Positions 9,658-18,722 of a DNA stretch of 64,000 bases are shown piece after piece. The translations under genes and the position numbers were made by a program. How positions within the stretch are numbered: position 1 is the first letter of the stretch; the number at the start of each line of letters is the position of its first letter. The DNA lies in assembly GCF_008710285.1 (NCBI RefSeq), contig NZ_VYQF01000003.1, forward strand, positions 372,001 to 436,000, in the 5' to 3' direction. Source of the stretch: Ginsengibacter hankyongi. GTDB lineage: Bacteria; Bacteroidota; Bacteroidia; Chitinophagales; Chitinophagaceae. The notes under the pieces are model-generated. The model was not told where the DNA came from and searched no databases. It was given only the letters and a program-made list of their open reading frames with translations.

Positions 9658-11193
9658 ATGAAGAGAACCAGGAATTTTATCTATCTGCTTGCTGTTATCA
9701 AATTTATTGTTCCCTATCTATTACAAAATAATTATTACGAGCCTCACCGCGATGAATTTTTATACCTGGCAGAAGGGCATCACCTGGCCTTTGGCTTTAT
9801 GGAAGTACCGCCGTTACTTTCCATTTTTGCCTGGCTTACCCATTTGTTTGGTGGCGGAATGTTTTGGATAAAATTCTGGCCCAACTTATTCGGTGTGCTT
9901 ACATTTATTATGACTGCTAAAATTGTTCAAAAACTGGGCGGTGGACTGTTTGCTATCTTCCTGGCATTTCTTCCGTTTATTTTCGGAGCCTACCTTCGCC
10001 TCTTCTTTTTGTTTCAACCCAACCCACCGGAGATTTTTTTCTGGACACTAATTGCGTACAGTGTTCTCCGTTATATTCAGATGGAAAAAAATAAATACTT
10101 ATATATCCTCGGTATTAGCATCGGGCTGGGAATGATCAGTAAATATTCCGTTGCAGTTTTTGCTGTAAGCATTTTAGCCGGGCTGTTACTTACACCGCAA
10201 AGAAAAATATTTGCCAACAGGCATTTGTATTATGCGGGCATAATTGCATTGCTTATTTTTCTGCCAACCTCATTGTGGGAATACAACCATCATTTTCCAA
10301 TAGTTGTTCACATGAAGCAGCTTAACGACACCCAACTTCGGTATGTGGGCCCGGCAGGCTTTTTAGCAGACCAGTTATTAATGAATATCCCCTGCGTTTT
10401 TATTTGGCTTGCAGGCTTGTACTTTACCGGGTTTTCTTATAAAGGAAAAAAATACCGGGCATTTGCATGGGCTTATGTTTTTGTAATAACGTTACTGCTG
10501 GTTCTTCATGGAAAAAATTATTATGCACTTGGCGTTTATCCTGTACTGTTAGCTTTTGGCGCATATCATCTTGAAAAGTTTTCCGAAAGCCGCTTAAAAA
10601 TATGGAGATATGTTTTTGTAATAATCCCCTTTATATTAGGAGTTTTATTTATCCCGATTATGCTGCCTGTTGCCAAACCGGAAAGTTTAGCAAAATATTA
10701 CGAGGTAATGAACACTGCAAAAACAGGCCTTTTAAAATGGGAAGATCTTAAAAACCACCCATTGCCACAGGATTTTGCCGATATGCTTGGATGGGAAGAG
10801 ATGACTCAAAAAATGGCAAATGCCTATAACAGTTTAGACAGTAACGACAAAGCACACACGTTTTTATTTTGCGATAATTATGGCGAAGCCGGCGCAGTAA
10901 ATTATTACCGGTATAAATACAACCTTCCGGAGGTATATGGTGATAACGGAAGCTTTTTATATTGGATGCCGCGAAATGAGCATATTGATAATTTGATCTT
11001 AATAACAGATGACCAGGAGGAAATGCAACACCCGTTTGTGAAAGATTTTAAATCGGCAGTCGTTACCGATAGTGTAACCAATATTTATGCAAGAGAAAGA
11101 GGAACGCTTATCATTTTATTTAAAGGATCCAATGACGCATTTAATAAAATGTTCCGGGAAAAAATTGAAGATGACTATAATAAATTCAAATAG
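9658..11193 (+). CDS. Family 39 glycosyltransferase (ArnT/PMT-like membrane protein)
   Basis: This 511-residue polytopic membrane protein has an N-terminal 'NNYYEPHRDEFLYLAEGHHLAFGFMEVPPLL' region, the typical first-loop Asp/Glu motif of GT39-type lipid-linked sugar transferases. About a dozen hydrophobic helices follow, then a soluble C-terminal domain from about residue 340. Such enzymes move a sugar from a polyprenyl-phosphate donor onto a lipid or protein on the outer face of the inner membrane. The ATG at 9658 follows 'AAAACCAGG'. It is a single gene, facing the PhyH-like gene in convergent orientation. The exact acceptor is unknown. Confidence 0.85.
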   Translation: MKRTRNFIYLLAVIKFIVPYLLQNNYYEPHRDEFLYLAEGHHLAFGFMEVPPLLSIFAWLTHLFGGGMFWIKFWPNLFGVLTFIMTAKIVQKLGGGLFAIFLAFLPFIFGAYLRLFFLFQPNPPEIFFWTLIAYSVLRYIQMEKNKYLYILGISIGLGMISKYSVAVFAVSILAGLLLTPQRKIFANRHLYYAGIIALLIFLPTSLWEYNHHFPIVVHMKQLNDTQLRYVGPAGFLADQLLMNIPCVFIWLAGLYFTGFSYKGKKYRAFAWAYVFVITLLLVLHGKNYYALGVYPVLLAFGAYHLEKFSESRLKIWRYVFVIIPFILGVLFIPIMLPVAKPESLAKYYEVMNTAKTGLLKWEDLKNHPLPQDFADMLGWEEMTQKMANAYNSLDSNDKAHTFLFCDNYGEAGAVNYYRYKYNLPEVYGDNGSFLYWMPRNEHIDNLILITDDQEEMQHPFVKDFKSAVVTDSVTNIYARERGTLIILFKGSNDAFNKMFREKIEDDYNKFK

Positions 11194-11235
11194 CATTTGC
11201 TACCATACTATACTTTAGTTGCATTTGCCAATAAC

Positions 11236-12063
11236 TCAATTTTCATATAACACAGGATTAATAGGCGTATCGATTTGCTTTCCTACCTCGGCACCGGGGC
11301 ACCAGGTTTCCCAGTCAAGCAACTGGTTTTTATTTTCCGGCTGTTTCAAAACCATATCCTTATCCATATAAATCATGGTCATTACGCTTCTCATTTTGTC
11401 CGTGTTATTGGCGCCTGCCCTGTGAAACAACCAACCCTTGTGGAAACTTACTTCGCCAAGATCAAAGGGTTCAACAACATGTTCAAACCCTTCCCTGGCA
11501 AGTGTTTCCTTGAGTATCTGCTGGCTCTCATCCCCTATTTCCTTATCCCTGCCGGTGGTTAACTTAAAGCTCTCCGAACTAAATTCAAGCGGTCCCATTT
11601 CAAGAGGTGTTTCCTGCAAAGGAATCCATACAGTTACGGTGGAATCACTTGCCAACGGCCAGTAATATTGGTCTGCATGCCACGGCGTTATTCCTCCGCC
11701 TGGTTCTTTATACAAAGCCTGGTCATGATACAATCTTACGCCATCAACACCTAGCAAATCGGCGGCTATTTTTGCAAGGCGCTTACTAAAAACGATTTCC
11801 TTTACCGGTTCCGATTTTGTCCAGATATTCATGATTTGCAAAAACGCTTTGCCATATGTGTCTCTTTCCGCCAAAGGAAGGTGCTGTGTATTTAATCTCT
11901 GTACCTCTTTTGAAATAGTTTCATTTAAATAAGCAATTGTTTCCGGGGAAAACACATTTTTTAATTTGATAAAACCATTTTGCTTAAAAAAACTTACCTG
12001 CCCTGGTGCAAGTGTAAACGGTTCCTGAAGTTCTAAATTAATATTATGTGGCATGTTATTCAT
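11236..12063 (-). CDS. Phytanoyl-CoA dioxygenase (PhyH)-family Fe(II)/2-oxoglutarate oxygenase
   Basis: This 275-residue cytosolic enzyme has the 2-His-1-Asp metal triad of PhyH-type oxygenases. His129 and Asp131 lie in 'TPWHADQYYW', and the distal His214 in 'GWLFHRAGANN'. Arg225 in 'TDKMRS' is the likely 2-oxoglutarate anchor. The family hydroxylates small molecules or lipids using Fe(II), oxygen and 2-oxoglutarate; the substrate cannot be told here. It starts 22 nt downstream of the glnS stop on the same strand, so the two may be co-transcribed. There is no sign of damage. Confidence 0.85.
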   Translation of the reverse strand: MNNMPHNINLELQEPFTLAPGQVSFFKQNGFIKLKNVFSPETIAYLNETISKEVQRLNTQHLPLAERDTYGKAFLQIMNIWTKSEPVKEIVFSKRLAKIAADLLGVDGVRLYHDQALYKEPGGGITPWHADQYYWPLASDSTVTVWIPLQETPLEMGPLEFSSESFKLTTGRDKEIGDESQQILKETLAREGFEHVVEPFDLGEVSFHKGWLFHRAGANNTDKMRSVMTMIYMDKDMVLKQPENKNQLLDWETWCPGAEVGKQIDTPINPVLYEN

Positions 12064-12085
12064 TATTAAAAAAATTAAAGTACAC

Positions 12086-13732
12086 TCATTTCTTAAAACT
12101 ATCTTTTAATGTAACGGTACGGTTAAATACCATTTCGCCGGGCTTTGACTCTCTGTCTACACAAAAATATCCATGGCGGATAAACTGAAATTTTTCGCCT
12201 TCAACAGCATGTTGTAGTTGTGGCTCTACAAAAGCTCCGGGAATTATTTCCAATGAATGAGGATTGATAAAATTTTTAAAATCTCCTTCTTCCATTGCAG
12301 GATTCTCAACGGTAAACAATCGCTCATACAATCTTATCTCAGCCTTCGTTGCGTGTTTTACACTCAGCCAATGTATGGTTCCCTTTACATTAATGCCGCT
12401 TGTGTCGTGGTGACTTTTACTTTCAGGAATATAGGTAGCATGTATTTCTGTTACATTGCCATCGTTATCTTTTATAAAGCTATCACAGCGGATAATGTAA
12501 GCACTCTTGAGCCGCACCATAGCACCCGGGGCAAGCCTGAACCATTTTTTTACGGGCACTTCCATAAAATCTTCTTTTTCTATCCAAAGCTCTTTTGAAA
12601 AAGAAACGGTTCGCGTATTAGCAGGATCGTTGGGCAGGTTTTCAGAAACCAGTTCTTCTGTTTCGTTCTCATCATAATTGTCAATAATCAATTTCACCGG
12701 GTGAAGAACGGCCATAACACGGGGAGCAATAGCATTCAGTTCTTCACGAATGCAAAATTCAAGCAAACTGATGTCAATAAGGTTATCACGTCTGGCGACA
12801 CCTATCTTGTCGCAAAAAGTTCTTATACTGGATGGCGTATAACCTTTGCGCCTAAACGCAGAAATGGTTGGCATTCGCGGATCGTCCCAACCTGAAACAT
12901 AGCCTTCATTCACCAACTGCAGCAGCCTGCGTTTACTCATAACCGTATAGGTCATGTTAAGGCGTGCAAATTCATACTGGCGTGAAGGGAAAATTTCAAG
13001 ATTATCGATATACCAGTCGTACAATTCACGATGCGGCACAAATTCCAGGGTGCAAATACTATGGGTAATATGCTCAATGCTGTCGCTTTGTCCATGCGCA
13101 AAATCATACATGGGGTAAATAACCCATTTATCTCCGGTGCGATGATGGTGCGCATGTTTGATGCGGTACATAATCGGGTCACGCATGTGCATGTTGATGG
13201 CCTTCATATCAATTTTAGCACGCAATACTTTTTCACCGTCCTTGAATTTGCCATTTTTCATTTGCTCAAAGAGCAAAAGGTTTTCTTCAATACTCCTGTT
13301 GCGGAATTCATTTTCAATACCGGGTTCTGTTGGGGTTCCCTTTTCCGCCGCAATCTTATCCGGGCTGCTGTCATCCACATACGCCAGCCCTTTTCGTATA
13401 AGCTTTACCGCGAGATTATATAATTCATCGAAATAATCGCTGCTATATAATTCATTTGCCCAGGTAAATCCCAGCCACTTCACATCAAACTTAATACTGT
13501 CAACATATTCAACATCTTCCGTTACCGGGTTGGTATCGTCAAAACGAAGATTAGTAGCACCTTTATATTTTTGTGCAAGGCCAAAATTGAGGCAAATACT
13601 TTTTGCATGGCCTATGTGCAAATAGCCATTGGGCTCGGGAGGAAATCTTGTTAAAATACTTTCGTACTTCCCTTTACCAAGATCTTCTTCAACTATTTCT
13701 TCAATAAAGTTTAAGCTTTTCTCTTCAGTCAT
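12086..13732 (-). CDS. glnS: Glutamine--tRNA ligase
   Basis: This 548-residue class I aminoacyl-tRNA synthetase charges tRNA-Gln in the cytoplasm. The HIGH motif is intact (His39-Ile-Gly-His42 in 'PPEPNGYLHIGHAKS'), and the KMSKS equivalent appears as 'VMSKRRL' near residue 266. The 'RFPPEPNG' start, the 'DDTNP' block, and the two C-terminal beta-barrels for anticodon recognition match GlnRS and not the discriminating GluRS. Length is normal for the family (about 550). It lies between an iron-sulfur protein gene (31 nt upstream) and the PhyH gene (22 nt downstream) on the same strand, so the three may form one unit. Confidence 0.96.
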   Translation of the reverse strand: MTEEKSLNFIEEIVEEDLGKGKYESILTRFPPEPNGYLHIGHAKSICLNFGLAQKYKGATNLRFDDTNPVTEDVEYVDSIKFDVKWLGFTWANELYSSDYFDELYNLAVKLIRKGLAYVDDSSPDKIAAEKGTPTEPGIENEFRNRSIEENLLLFEQMKNGKFKDGEKVLRAKIDMKAINMHMRDPIMYRIKHAHHHRTGDKWVIYPMYDFAHGQSDSIEHITHSICTLEFVPHRELYDWYIDNLEIFPSRQYEFARLNMTYTVMSKRRLLQLVNEGYVSGWDDPRMPTISAFRRKGYTPSSIRTFCDKIGVARRDNLIDISLLEFCIREELNAIAPRVMAVLHPVKLIIDNYDENETEELVSENLPNDPANTRTVSFSKELWIEKEDFMEVPVKKWFRLAPGAMVRLKSAYIIRCDSFIKDNDGNVTEIHATYIPESKSHHDTSGINVKGTIHWLSVKHATKAEIRLYERLFTVENPAMEEGDFKNFINPHSLEIIPGAFVEPQLQHAVEGEKFQFIRHGYFCVDRESKPGEMVFNRTVTLKDSFKK

Positions 13733-13762
13733 ATTCTTATTACATTACTTTTAATTTCTCAC

Positions 13763-14542
13763 TTAATTCATGGATGCCGCAATAATTTCTGCAATGTCCA
13801 ATACGGCAACGGTCTCTTCTTTTTCATTCAGCTTAACGCCATCTGTAAGCATGGTATTACAAAACGGGCAGGCCGAAGCGATAATGCCAGCGCCTGTTTC
13901 CAATGCCTCTCTTGTTCTTTCATTATTAATCCGGATGGTCCCTTTCTCTTCTTCTTTAAACATTTGAGCACCGCCTGCACCGCAACATAATCCATTGCTT
14001 TTGCAGCGTTTCATTTCCACTAATTCTGCATCTAACGCTTCCAATACTTTTCTCGGCGCTTCATAAATATCATTGGCTCTTCCCAGGTAACAACTATCAT
14101 GATAGGTAATTTTTTTCCCTTTAAATGCTCCCTCCTCTTTCATTTTAATTTTACCATCATCAATTAATTGTTGCAAAAAAGTTGAATGATGTACCACTTC
14201 ATATTTGCCTCCCAGTACCGGGTATTCATTTTTCAAAATATTAAAGCAATGCGGGCAGGCCGTTACAATTTTCTTTATTTGATAACCTTCAAGAACCTGT
14301 ATATTCTGGTACGCCATCATTTGAAACATAAATTCATTTCCTGCCCTGCGTGCCGGGTCACCGGTGCACATTTCTTCTTTGCCCAATATAGCATAACTTA
14401 CCCCAACCTTATCTAATATAGTTGCAAAAGCTTTTGTAATTTTTTGCGCCCGCTGGTCAAAACTCCCCGCACAGCCCACCCAAAATAAAATTTCAGGCAC
14501 TTTATTTTCCGCCATCATTTCAGCCATCGTAGGAACATGCAT
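13763..14542 (-). CDS. CCG-domain iron-sulfur protein (HdrB/LutA-like)
   Basis: This 259-residue protein has two cysteine-rich CCG-type domains. The first is around 'WVGCAGSFD' and 'CTGDPARR...CPHC', and the second contains 'HDSCYLGR', 'GLCCGAGGAQM' and 'SACPFCNTM'. These domains bind an Fe-S cluster in heterodisulfide-reductase subunit B, in glycolate/lactate oxidase subunits and in related redox modules. In Bacteroidota such a protein often works with a membrane-linked ferredoxin-like partner, but no partner is next door. The gene is upstream of glnS on the same strand (31 nt). The redox partner is unknown. Confidence 0.85.
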   Translation of the reverse strand: MHVPTMAEMMAENKVPEILFWVGCAGSFDQRAQKITKAFATILDKVGVSYAILGKEEMCTGDPARRAGNEFMFQMMAYQNIQVLEGYQIKKIVTACPHCFNILKNEYPVLGGKYEVVHHSTFLQQLIDDGKIKMKEEGAFKGKKITYHDSCYLGRANDIYEAPRKVLEALDAELVEMKRCKSNGLCCGAGGAQMFKEEEKGTIRINNERTREALETGAGIIASACPFCNTMLTDGVKLNEKEETVAVLDIAEIIAASMN

Positions 14543-14616
14543 TTCTAGACATTTTTAATGAGCTAAAATACAACAAACAATTTTGATGAATTATGTATGT
14601 TCAAAGGTTTAAAACT

Positions 14617-14624
14617 TATTTTTG
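14617..14624 (+). promoter_or_regulatory. Possible Bacteroidota -7 promoter box (TATTTTTG)
   Basis: The sequence TATTTTTG fits the TAnnTTTG consensus. It lies 17 nt before the GTG start of the ATP-grasp gene. No well-spaced TTG -33 element was found, so this is tentative, and the leader would be very short. Confidence 0.35.
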
Positions 14625-14641
14625 CGCAGTTTAAAAATTAA

Positions 14642-15688
14642 GTGAATCTGATAAAGAAAATAAAAAACTGGGAACAGTGGCCGTTTAAAATATTATACGC
14701 TCCAATTGTTCCTGTGTGGGTTTGGTATATGATACGCTCGCGGGCTATCTGGTTCTTTACTCCCAGTAATCCGAAGCTCACCTTTGGCGGTATGGAAGGC
14801 GAGCCTAAAAAGGAAATGCATGATCTTTTACCTCCGCATTTATGCCCTGTATATTTTAATGTACAACCTTCAGAAGACTTTTCAGTTATATTAAAAAAGG
14901 TAAAAGAAAAAAATATTTCGTTTCCGTTAATAGTAAAGCCGGAAGTGGGCGGCCAGGGCATTTTGTTCAGGAAAATAAATAATGAAGAGCAATTAAAAAA
15001 TTACCATGAGCAGGTGCCCGTGGAATATTTTGTACAGGAGTTTATAAAGTATGAATTAGAGGTAAGCCTTTTTTATTACCGGTATCCCAACGAGGATAAA
15101 GGTGTAATAACCGGTTTCCTGCAAAAGATTCCCATGCAGGTAACCGGCGACGGAATCCATACTTTGGAAGAATTGATTATGATGAATTCAAAGTCGGGAA
15201 AAAGGATTGAAGAACTTCGTTTACAACATGAATCCAATTTTAAAAGAGTAATAAAAGCAGGTGATAAATATATGTTAAGCTATGCGGCCAACCACAACCG
15301 TGGAGCCCAGTTTATCGATCTTAGAAGTGAAATCGATGAAAGACTTTTGAAAATATTAGATGAGATAAGCCACTCCGTTAATGATTTTTTTTATGGCAGG
15401 TACGACATCATGTGTAACTCAATCGAAGAATTAAAAGAAGGCAAAAATTTTGTTATACTCGAGTATAACGGTTGCGGAGCAGAGCCTAACCACTTTTATG
15501 ATACCGGTTATACGTTGAAAAATGCGTGGAAAGAAATCTTAAAGCATTGGAAGGTTTTATACCAGATAAGCAGGTATAATTATAAAACCGGAATCGGCTA
15601 CTGGTCCGCAGTAAAAGGATTTCGTTTTAGGATAGAAACAAAAAAACATTATAAAATAATGAAAGCAGCGGATAAAAAAATACCGTGA
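14642..15688 (+). CDS. ATP-grasp domain protein (D-Ala-D-Ala ligase-like)
   Basis: This 348-residue protein starts at GTG; no upstream ATG is in frame. It has an ATP-grasp fold: 'FPLIVKPEVGGQGILF' is the ATP-binding Lys and glycine-rich loop, 'YFVQEFIKYELEVSLFYYR' the hinge and second Lys region, and 'GRYDIMCNS...FVILEYNGCGAEPNHFYD' the metal-binding acidic/Asn block. The family joins a carboxylate to an amine with ATP. Similarity to D-Ala-D-Ala ligase is only at fold level, since the N-terminal domain is much reduced and the cell already uses a standard Ddl elsewhere by expectation. Substrate is unknown. It is upstream of the YceI-family gene by about 60 nt. Confidence 0.78.
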   Translation: MNLIKKIKNWEQWPFKILYAPIVPVWVWYMIRSRAIWFFTPSNPKLTFGGMEGEPKKEMHDLLPPHLCPVYFNVQPSEDFSVILKKVKEKNISFPLIVKPEVGGQGILFRKINNEEQLKNYHEQVPVEYFVQEFIKYELEVSLFYYRYPNEDKGVITGFLQKIPMQVTGDGIHTLEELIMMNSKSGKRIEELRLQHESNFKRVIKAGDKYMLSYAANHNRGAQFIDLRSEIDERLLKILDEISHSVNDFFYGRYDIMCNSIEELKEGKNFVILEYNGCGAEPNHFYDTGYTLKNAWKEILKHWKVLYQISRYNYKTGIGYWSAVKGFRFRIETKKHYKIMKAADKKIP

Positions 15689-15748
15689 AACCGGCTGCGG
15701 GAGTGGGCAGGTATGACTCACCTTTCGATCTCTAAAGACTCTATGAAT

Positions 15749-16294
15749 ATGAAAAGATTATTGCCTTTTTTTTTCGCGTTTATAACTTCATCAATAGTTG
15801 CGCAAAAATATACGCCAACCGATGAAGGAAGTAAAGTGCATTTTATTATAAGAAATTTTGGTATTAAAACCGGTGGACAACTAACGGGCCTTAAAGGTGA
15901 AATATTATTTTTCACTACCGACGTCACTGCATGTCACTTTAATGTAAGCGTTGATGCGTCAACGGTAGACACTGATAATGGCAGTCGCGACGGACATCTA
16001 AAAGGAAGTGAATATTTTGATGCTGAAAAATTTCCTGAAATAACTATTACCTCAACAAGAATTGACAAGACCAATAAAACCGAAGAAGGCTTTTATTATT
16101 TTACCGGCAACCTTTCTTTGCATGGGATTACAAAACCCATTTCATTTCCATTCCGTGTTGAAAAAGAAAACGATGCGTATTTATTTACCGGCGAGTTTCA
16201 AATTAACCGGCTCGATTTTGGAGTTGGAAGCAGCAGTACTGTTTTAAGTAATACAGTAAATGTATCTTTATCCGTACTGGCAAAAAAGAGCTAA
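15749..16294 (+). CDS. YceI-family periplasmic lipid-binding protein
   Basis: The protein has a signal peptide (MKRLLPFFFAFITSSIVAQ) and an all-beta lipocalin-like YceI domain. Recognisable blocks are 'KVHFIIRNFGIKTGGQLTGLKGEI', 'DGHLKGSEYFDAEKFPEITI' and 'LSLHGITKPISFPF'. An upstream Met at 15713 is in frame, but the signal peptide makes the Met at 15749 (or 15743) the better start, giving about 182 residues. YceI proteins bind isoprenoid or other lipid ligands in the periplasm; the role here is not known. The downstream LysE-like gene starts only 7 nt after the stop, so the two are probably co-transcribed. Confidence 0.85.
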   Translation: MKRLLPFFFAFITSSIVAQKYTPTDEGSKVHFIIRNFGIKTGGQLTGLKGEILFFTTDVTACHFNVSVDASTVDTDNGSRDGHLKGSEYFDAEKFPEITITSTRIDKTNKTEEGFYYFTGNLSLHGITKPISFPFRVEKENDAYLFTGEFQINRLDFGVGSSSTVLSNTVNVSLSVLAKKS

Positions 16295-16301
16295 GCATTG
16301 T

Positions 16302-16970
16302 ATGCGTCTTGTAAAAGTCTTTTTCTGGGGTATGCTGGTGAGTTTCTTAGGCTCACTTCCGTTAGGGACACTAAATGTTGCCGCCATGCAAATAAGTGTC
16401 CAGGAAAGCATACGGAATGCAATGTATTTTTCTCTTGGCTCATTGCTAACGGAAATGATTTACGTGCGGATCTCCCTGGTAGGCATAAACTGGATCCGCA
16501 AACAAAAAGTTCTCTTTAAATGGATGGAATGGATTGCGTTTGGCATTGTGCTGGCTCTTGCCGTAGGGAGTTTTATTGCAGCAACACATGAGAATCATGC
16601 AAAAAACGTAATGCTCAATAACAACATGCACCGCTTTGTGCTTGGGTTATTATTGAGCGCCATAAGCCCTATGCAGATTCCCTTCTGGTTTGGATGGAGC
16701 ACTGTTTTGTTTTCAAAAAATATTCTTCAGCCAAAAAATTCATTCTATAATTTTTACATTTTGGGAATAGGGCTGGGAACTTTATTAGGTAATTGCGTGT
16801 TTATTTTCGGGGGCAAATACATTGTGCAAAGACTAAATGCCAATCAAAGTATTCTAAACCTGGCTATTGGCAGCATATTCGCAATTACCGCCGTCATTAT
16901 GCTTATCAGAATTCTAATGCATAAAGATGCCGTTCAAAAAATAAGTACTATGGAGGAAAGAACAGGATGA
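16302..16970 (+). CDS. LysE-family membrane exporter
   Basis: The protein has about 222 residues, with six predicted hydrophobic helices and the LysE-type N-terminal signature 'GSLPLGTLNVAAMQISVQ'. The family exports amino acids or similar small molecules across the inner membrane. The open frame extends upstream into the YceI gene, but the ATG at 16302 lies 7 nt after the YceI stop and starts directly at the first helix, so it is preferred. The second conserved block, 'LSAISPMQIPFWFGW', lies in helix 4. Substrate is not predictable. Confidence 0.75.
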   Translation: MRLVKVFFWGMLVSFLGSLPLGTLNVAAMQISVQESIRNAMYFSLGSLLTEMIYVRISLVGINWIRKQKVLFKWMEWIAFGIVLALAVGSFIAATHENHAKNVMLNNNMHRFVLGLLLSAISPMQIPFWFGWSTVLFSKNILQPKNSFYNFYILGIGLGTLLGNCVFIFGGKYIVQRLNANQSILNLAIGSIFAITAVIMLIRILMHKDAVQKISTMEERTG

Positions 16971-17010
16971 ATCGATAAATGCAGATTTCTCCTGCTGCTG
17001 CTTTGTACCC

Positions 17011-18636
17011 TTAATTTGTAAACATTTTTTCGGCGATCTCTTTATCATGACCATAAATGTCATTCCTGAAATTTAACCGGCCATTTTCGTCTACCCATGT
17101 TGTATAGTAGGTTATAAAAACAGGGGCGGGTGTTTTAAGTGAAACAAATTTCTCATCGCCACTATTCATGGCCTCGTTAATTTTTTCGGGAGTCCATTTT
17201 GGATCGTCCCGCAAAAGATAATCAGCGAGCTTTTCCGGTTCACTCAAGCGGATGCATCCATGGCTAAAAGCACGCACATTACTATTAAAAAGGCTCTTAG
17301 CGGGGGTATCATGAAAGTAAATATTAAAGCTGTTTGGGAACAAGAACTTTACTTTTCCAAGGGAGTTTTTATCACCGGGCTTTTGTCGTACAACGGGTAA
17401 TCCATCCCGCTGGCCGGTTATTTCCATATTATTTTTTTCGAGATAATCTTTGTCTTCATTCATCGAAGGGACAATTTCTTTTTTTACAATACTTTCCGGG
17501 ACATTCCAATAAGGGCTGAAAACAATTGTTGAAAGTCTATCAGAAAATATGGTCGTATTATGACCGTCTTTACCAACGACTACCTTCATATTAAATACAT
17601 TATTTTTACCGTCATATACGTGCAACATAAATTCTGGTATATTCGCGATAAGCAACTCTCCATCAGGCTCCTGGGGCATCCATCTCATGCGGTTCATGTT
17701 AATCAGTATCTGTTTAACTCTTTCAATTGCCGGTACGTTCATTTCTTTTAAAACGGCAGATGAAATAATTCCATTAGGAGTTAAACCAAACCTCAGTTGA
17801 AAATTTTTAACAGCATCTACAAGTGTGTCATCATACGAAGCAGACGTGTCTGCCTGCGCAAGATCGCCTGTTGCGTTGAGGTATTTCTTTAACGCAATAA
17901 CATCCGGGGATGAATGGCCCTTTTTTATTTTCGTTATGGATGCAGGTATGGCAGGCAAACCGCCGGCTTTTTGTATATCCGTATATTTTTTTAATTGTAT
18001 CGAGAGATTTTTATATGATTGATTGACATCAGAAAAATATTTTTCGTCCTTGTGTTTTTTATTCAGCAACGAATCGGAAAGATAAATCGGGTCTTGTTTT
18101 TTAAAAGGTATAAACCTTTCCATTTCTTTTCTTTTCACATATCCCTTTTCATAATTACTCCTGGTAAAACTGATGAAATTTTCAGTAAGTGTTAATTCTG
18201 TATTAATAAACGAAGGATCAGAACTTTTAACCACCAGGCTATCGTTACTCATCAAATCGTCCATCCTGCCCTGCAACGCCTTTAAAGATTTCGAAGTATC
18301 TCCTTCATAATTTTTAAGACTCCAAAAGCCATATGCCTGTTCGGTTAAGCCATTTGTTGAAAACCAGGCAAATTCATAATTTCGGGTATTATAAAAGCTT
18401 CGCATATAACGTGCAAGAGAATCAGGCACATTTTTCTTTTGAATAAAATTTTCCAGGTTAGCACTATCTAAAAATAAATTGTTATATGCATTTTCATCCG
18501 TTATGCTGTAATCTCGCTTACTGATTTTCTTTTCTTTTGATTTTTTTTCTGCGTTTGAATTATTATCTGAATTATTGGTATTGCACGCTGTAATAAAAAG
18601 CAGGGATATGAGGATTACAAAATATATTTTCTTCAT
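17011..18636 (-). CDS. L,D-transpeptidase (YcbB-like) lipoprotein
   Basis: This 541-residue lipoprotein has a lipobox ending at Cys18 (LLFITAC). An Asn/Ser/Lys linker is followed by an N-terminal scaffold domain, a peptidoglycan-binding fold (about residues 240-300, 'SSPDVIALKKYLNATGDL') and a YkuD catalytic domain from about 325. The catalytic motif is intact: His442 ('IYFHDTP') and His459-Gly-Cys461-Ile-Arg463. YcbB-type enzymes form 3-3 crosslinks in peptidoglycan. The domain order matches YcbB and not the small YkuD enzymes. It is divergent from pcm (86 nt between the starts). Confidence 0.9.
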   Translation of the reverse strand: MKKIYFVILISLLFITACNTNNSDNNSNAEKKSKEKKISKRDYSITDENAYNNLFLDSANLENFIQKKNVPDSLARYMRSFYNTRNYEFAWFSTNGLTEQAYGFWSLKNYEGDTSKSLKALQGRMDDLMSNDSLVVKSSDPSFINTELTLTENFISFTRSNYEKGYVKRKEMERFIPFKKQDPIYLSDSLLNKKHKDEKYFSDVNQSYKNLSIQLKKYTDIQKAGGLPAIPASITKIKKGHSSPDVIALKKYLNATGDLAQADTSASYDDTLVDAVKNFQLRFGLTPNGIISSAVLKEMNVPAIERVKQILINMNRMRWMPQEPDGELLIANIPEFMLHVYDGKNNVFNMKVVVGKDGHNTTIFSDRLSTIVFSPYWNVPESIVKKEIVPSMNEDKDYLEKNNMEITGQRDGLPVVRQKPGDKNSLGKVKFLFPNSFNIYFHDTPAKSLFNSNVRAFSHGCIRLSEPEKLADYLLRDDPKWTPEKINEAMNSGDEKFVSLKTPAPVFITYYTTWVDENGRLNFRNDIYGHDKEIAEKMFTN

Positions 18637-18682
18637 AGCCTGCCATACACAAAAGGCATGCCTAAGGTTTTTCTTTGAAAAC

Positions 18683-18709
18683 TAGTTTTGAAATGTTACG
18701 GCAACATTT
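18683..18709 (+). promoter_or_regulatory. Promoter-like box and inverted repeat ahead of pcm
   Basis: TAGTTTTG (18683-18690) matches the Bacteroidota TAnnTTTG box. It is followed at once by an inverted repeat AAATGTT (18691-18697)-N5-AACATTT (18703-18709). The pcm ATG is at 18723. The repeat would fall around the transcription start or in the leader, so it could be an operator or a 5' stem. No -33 element is clear. Confidence 0.4.
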
Positions 18710-18722
18710 TTAAATTGCATGC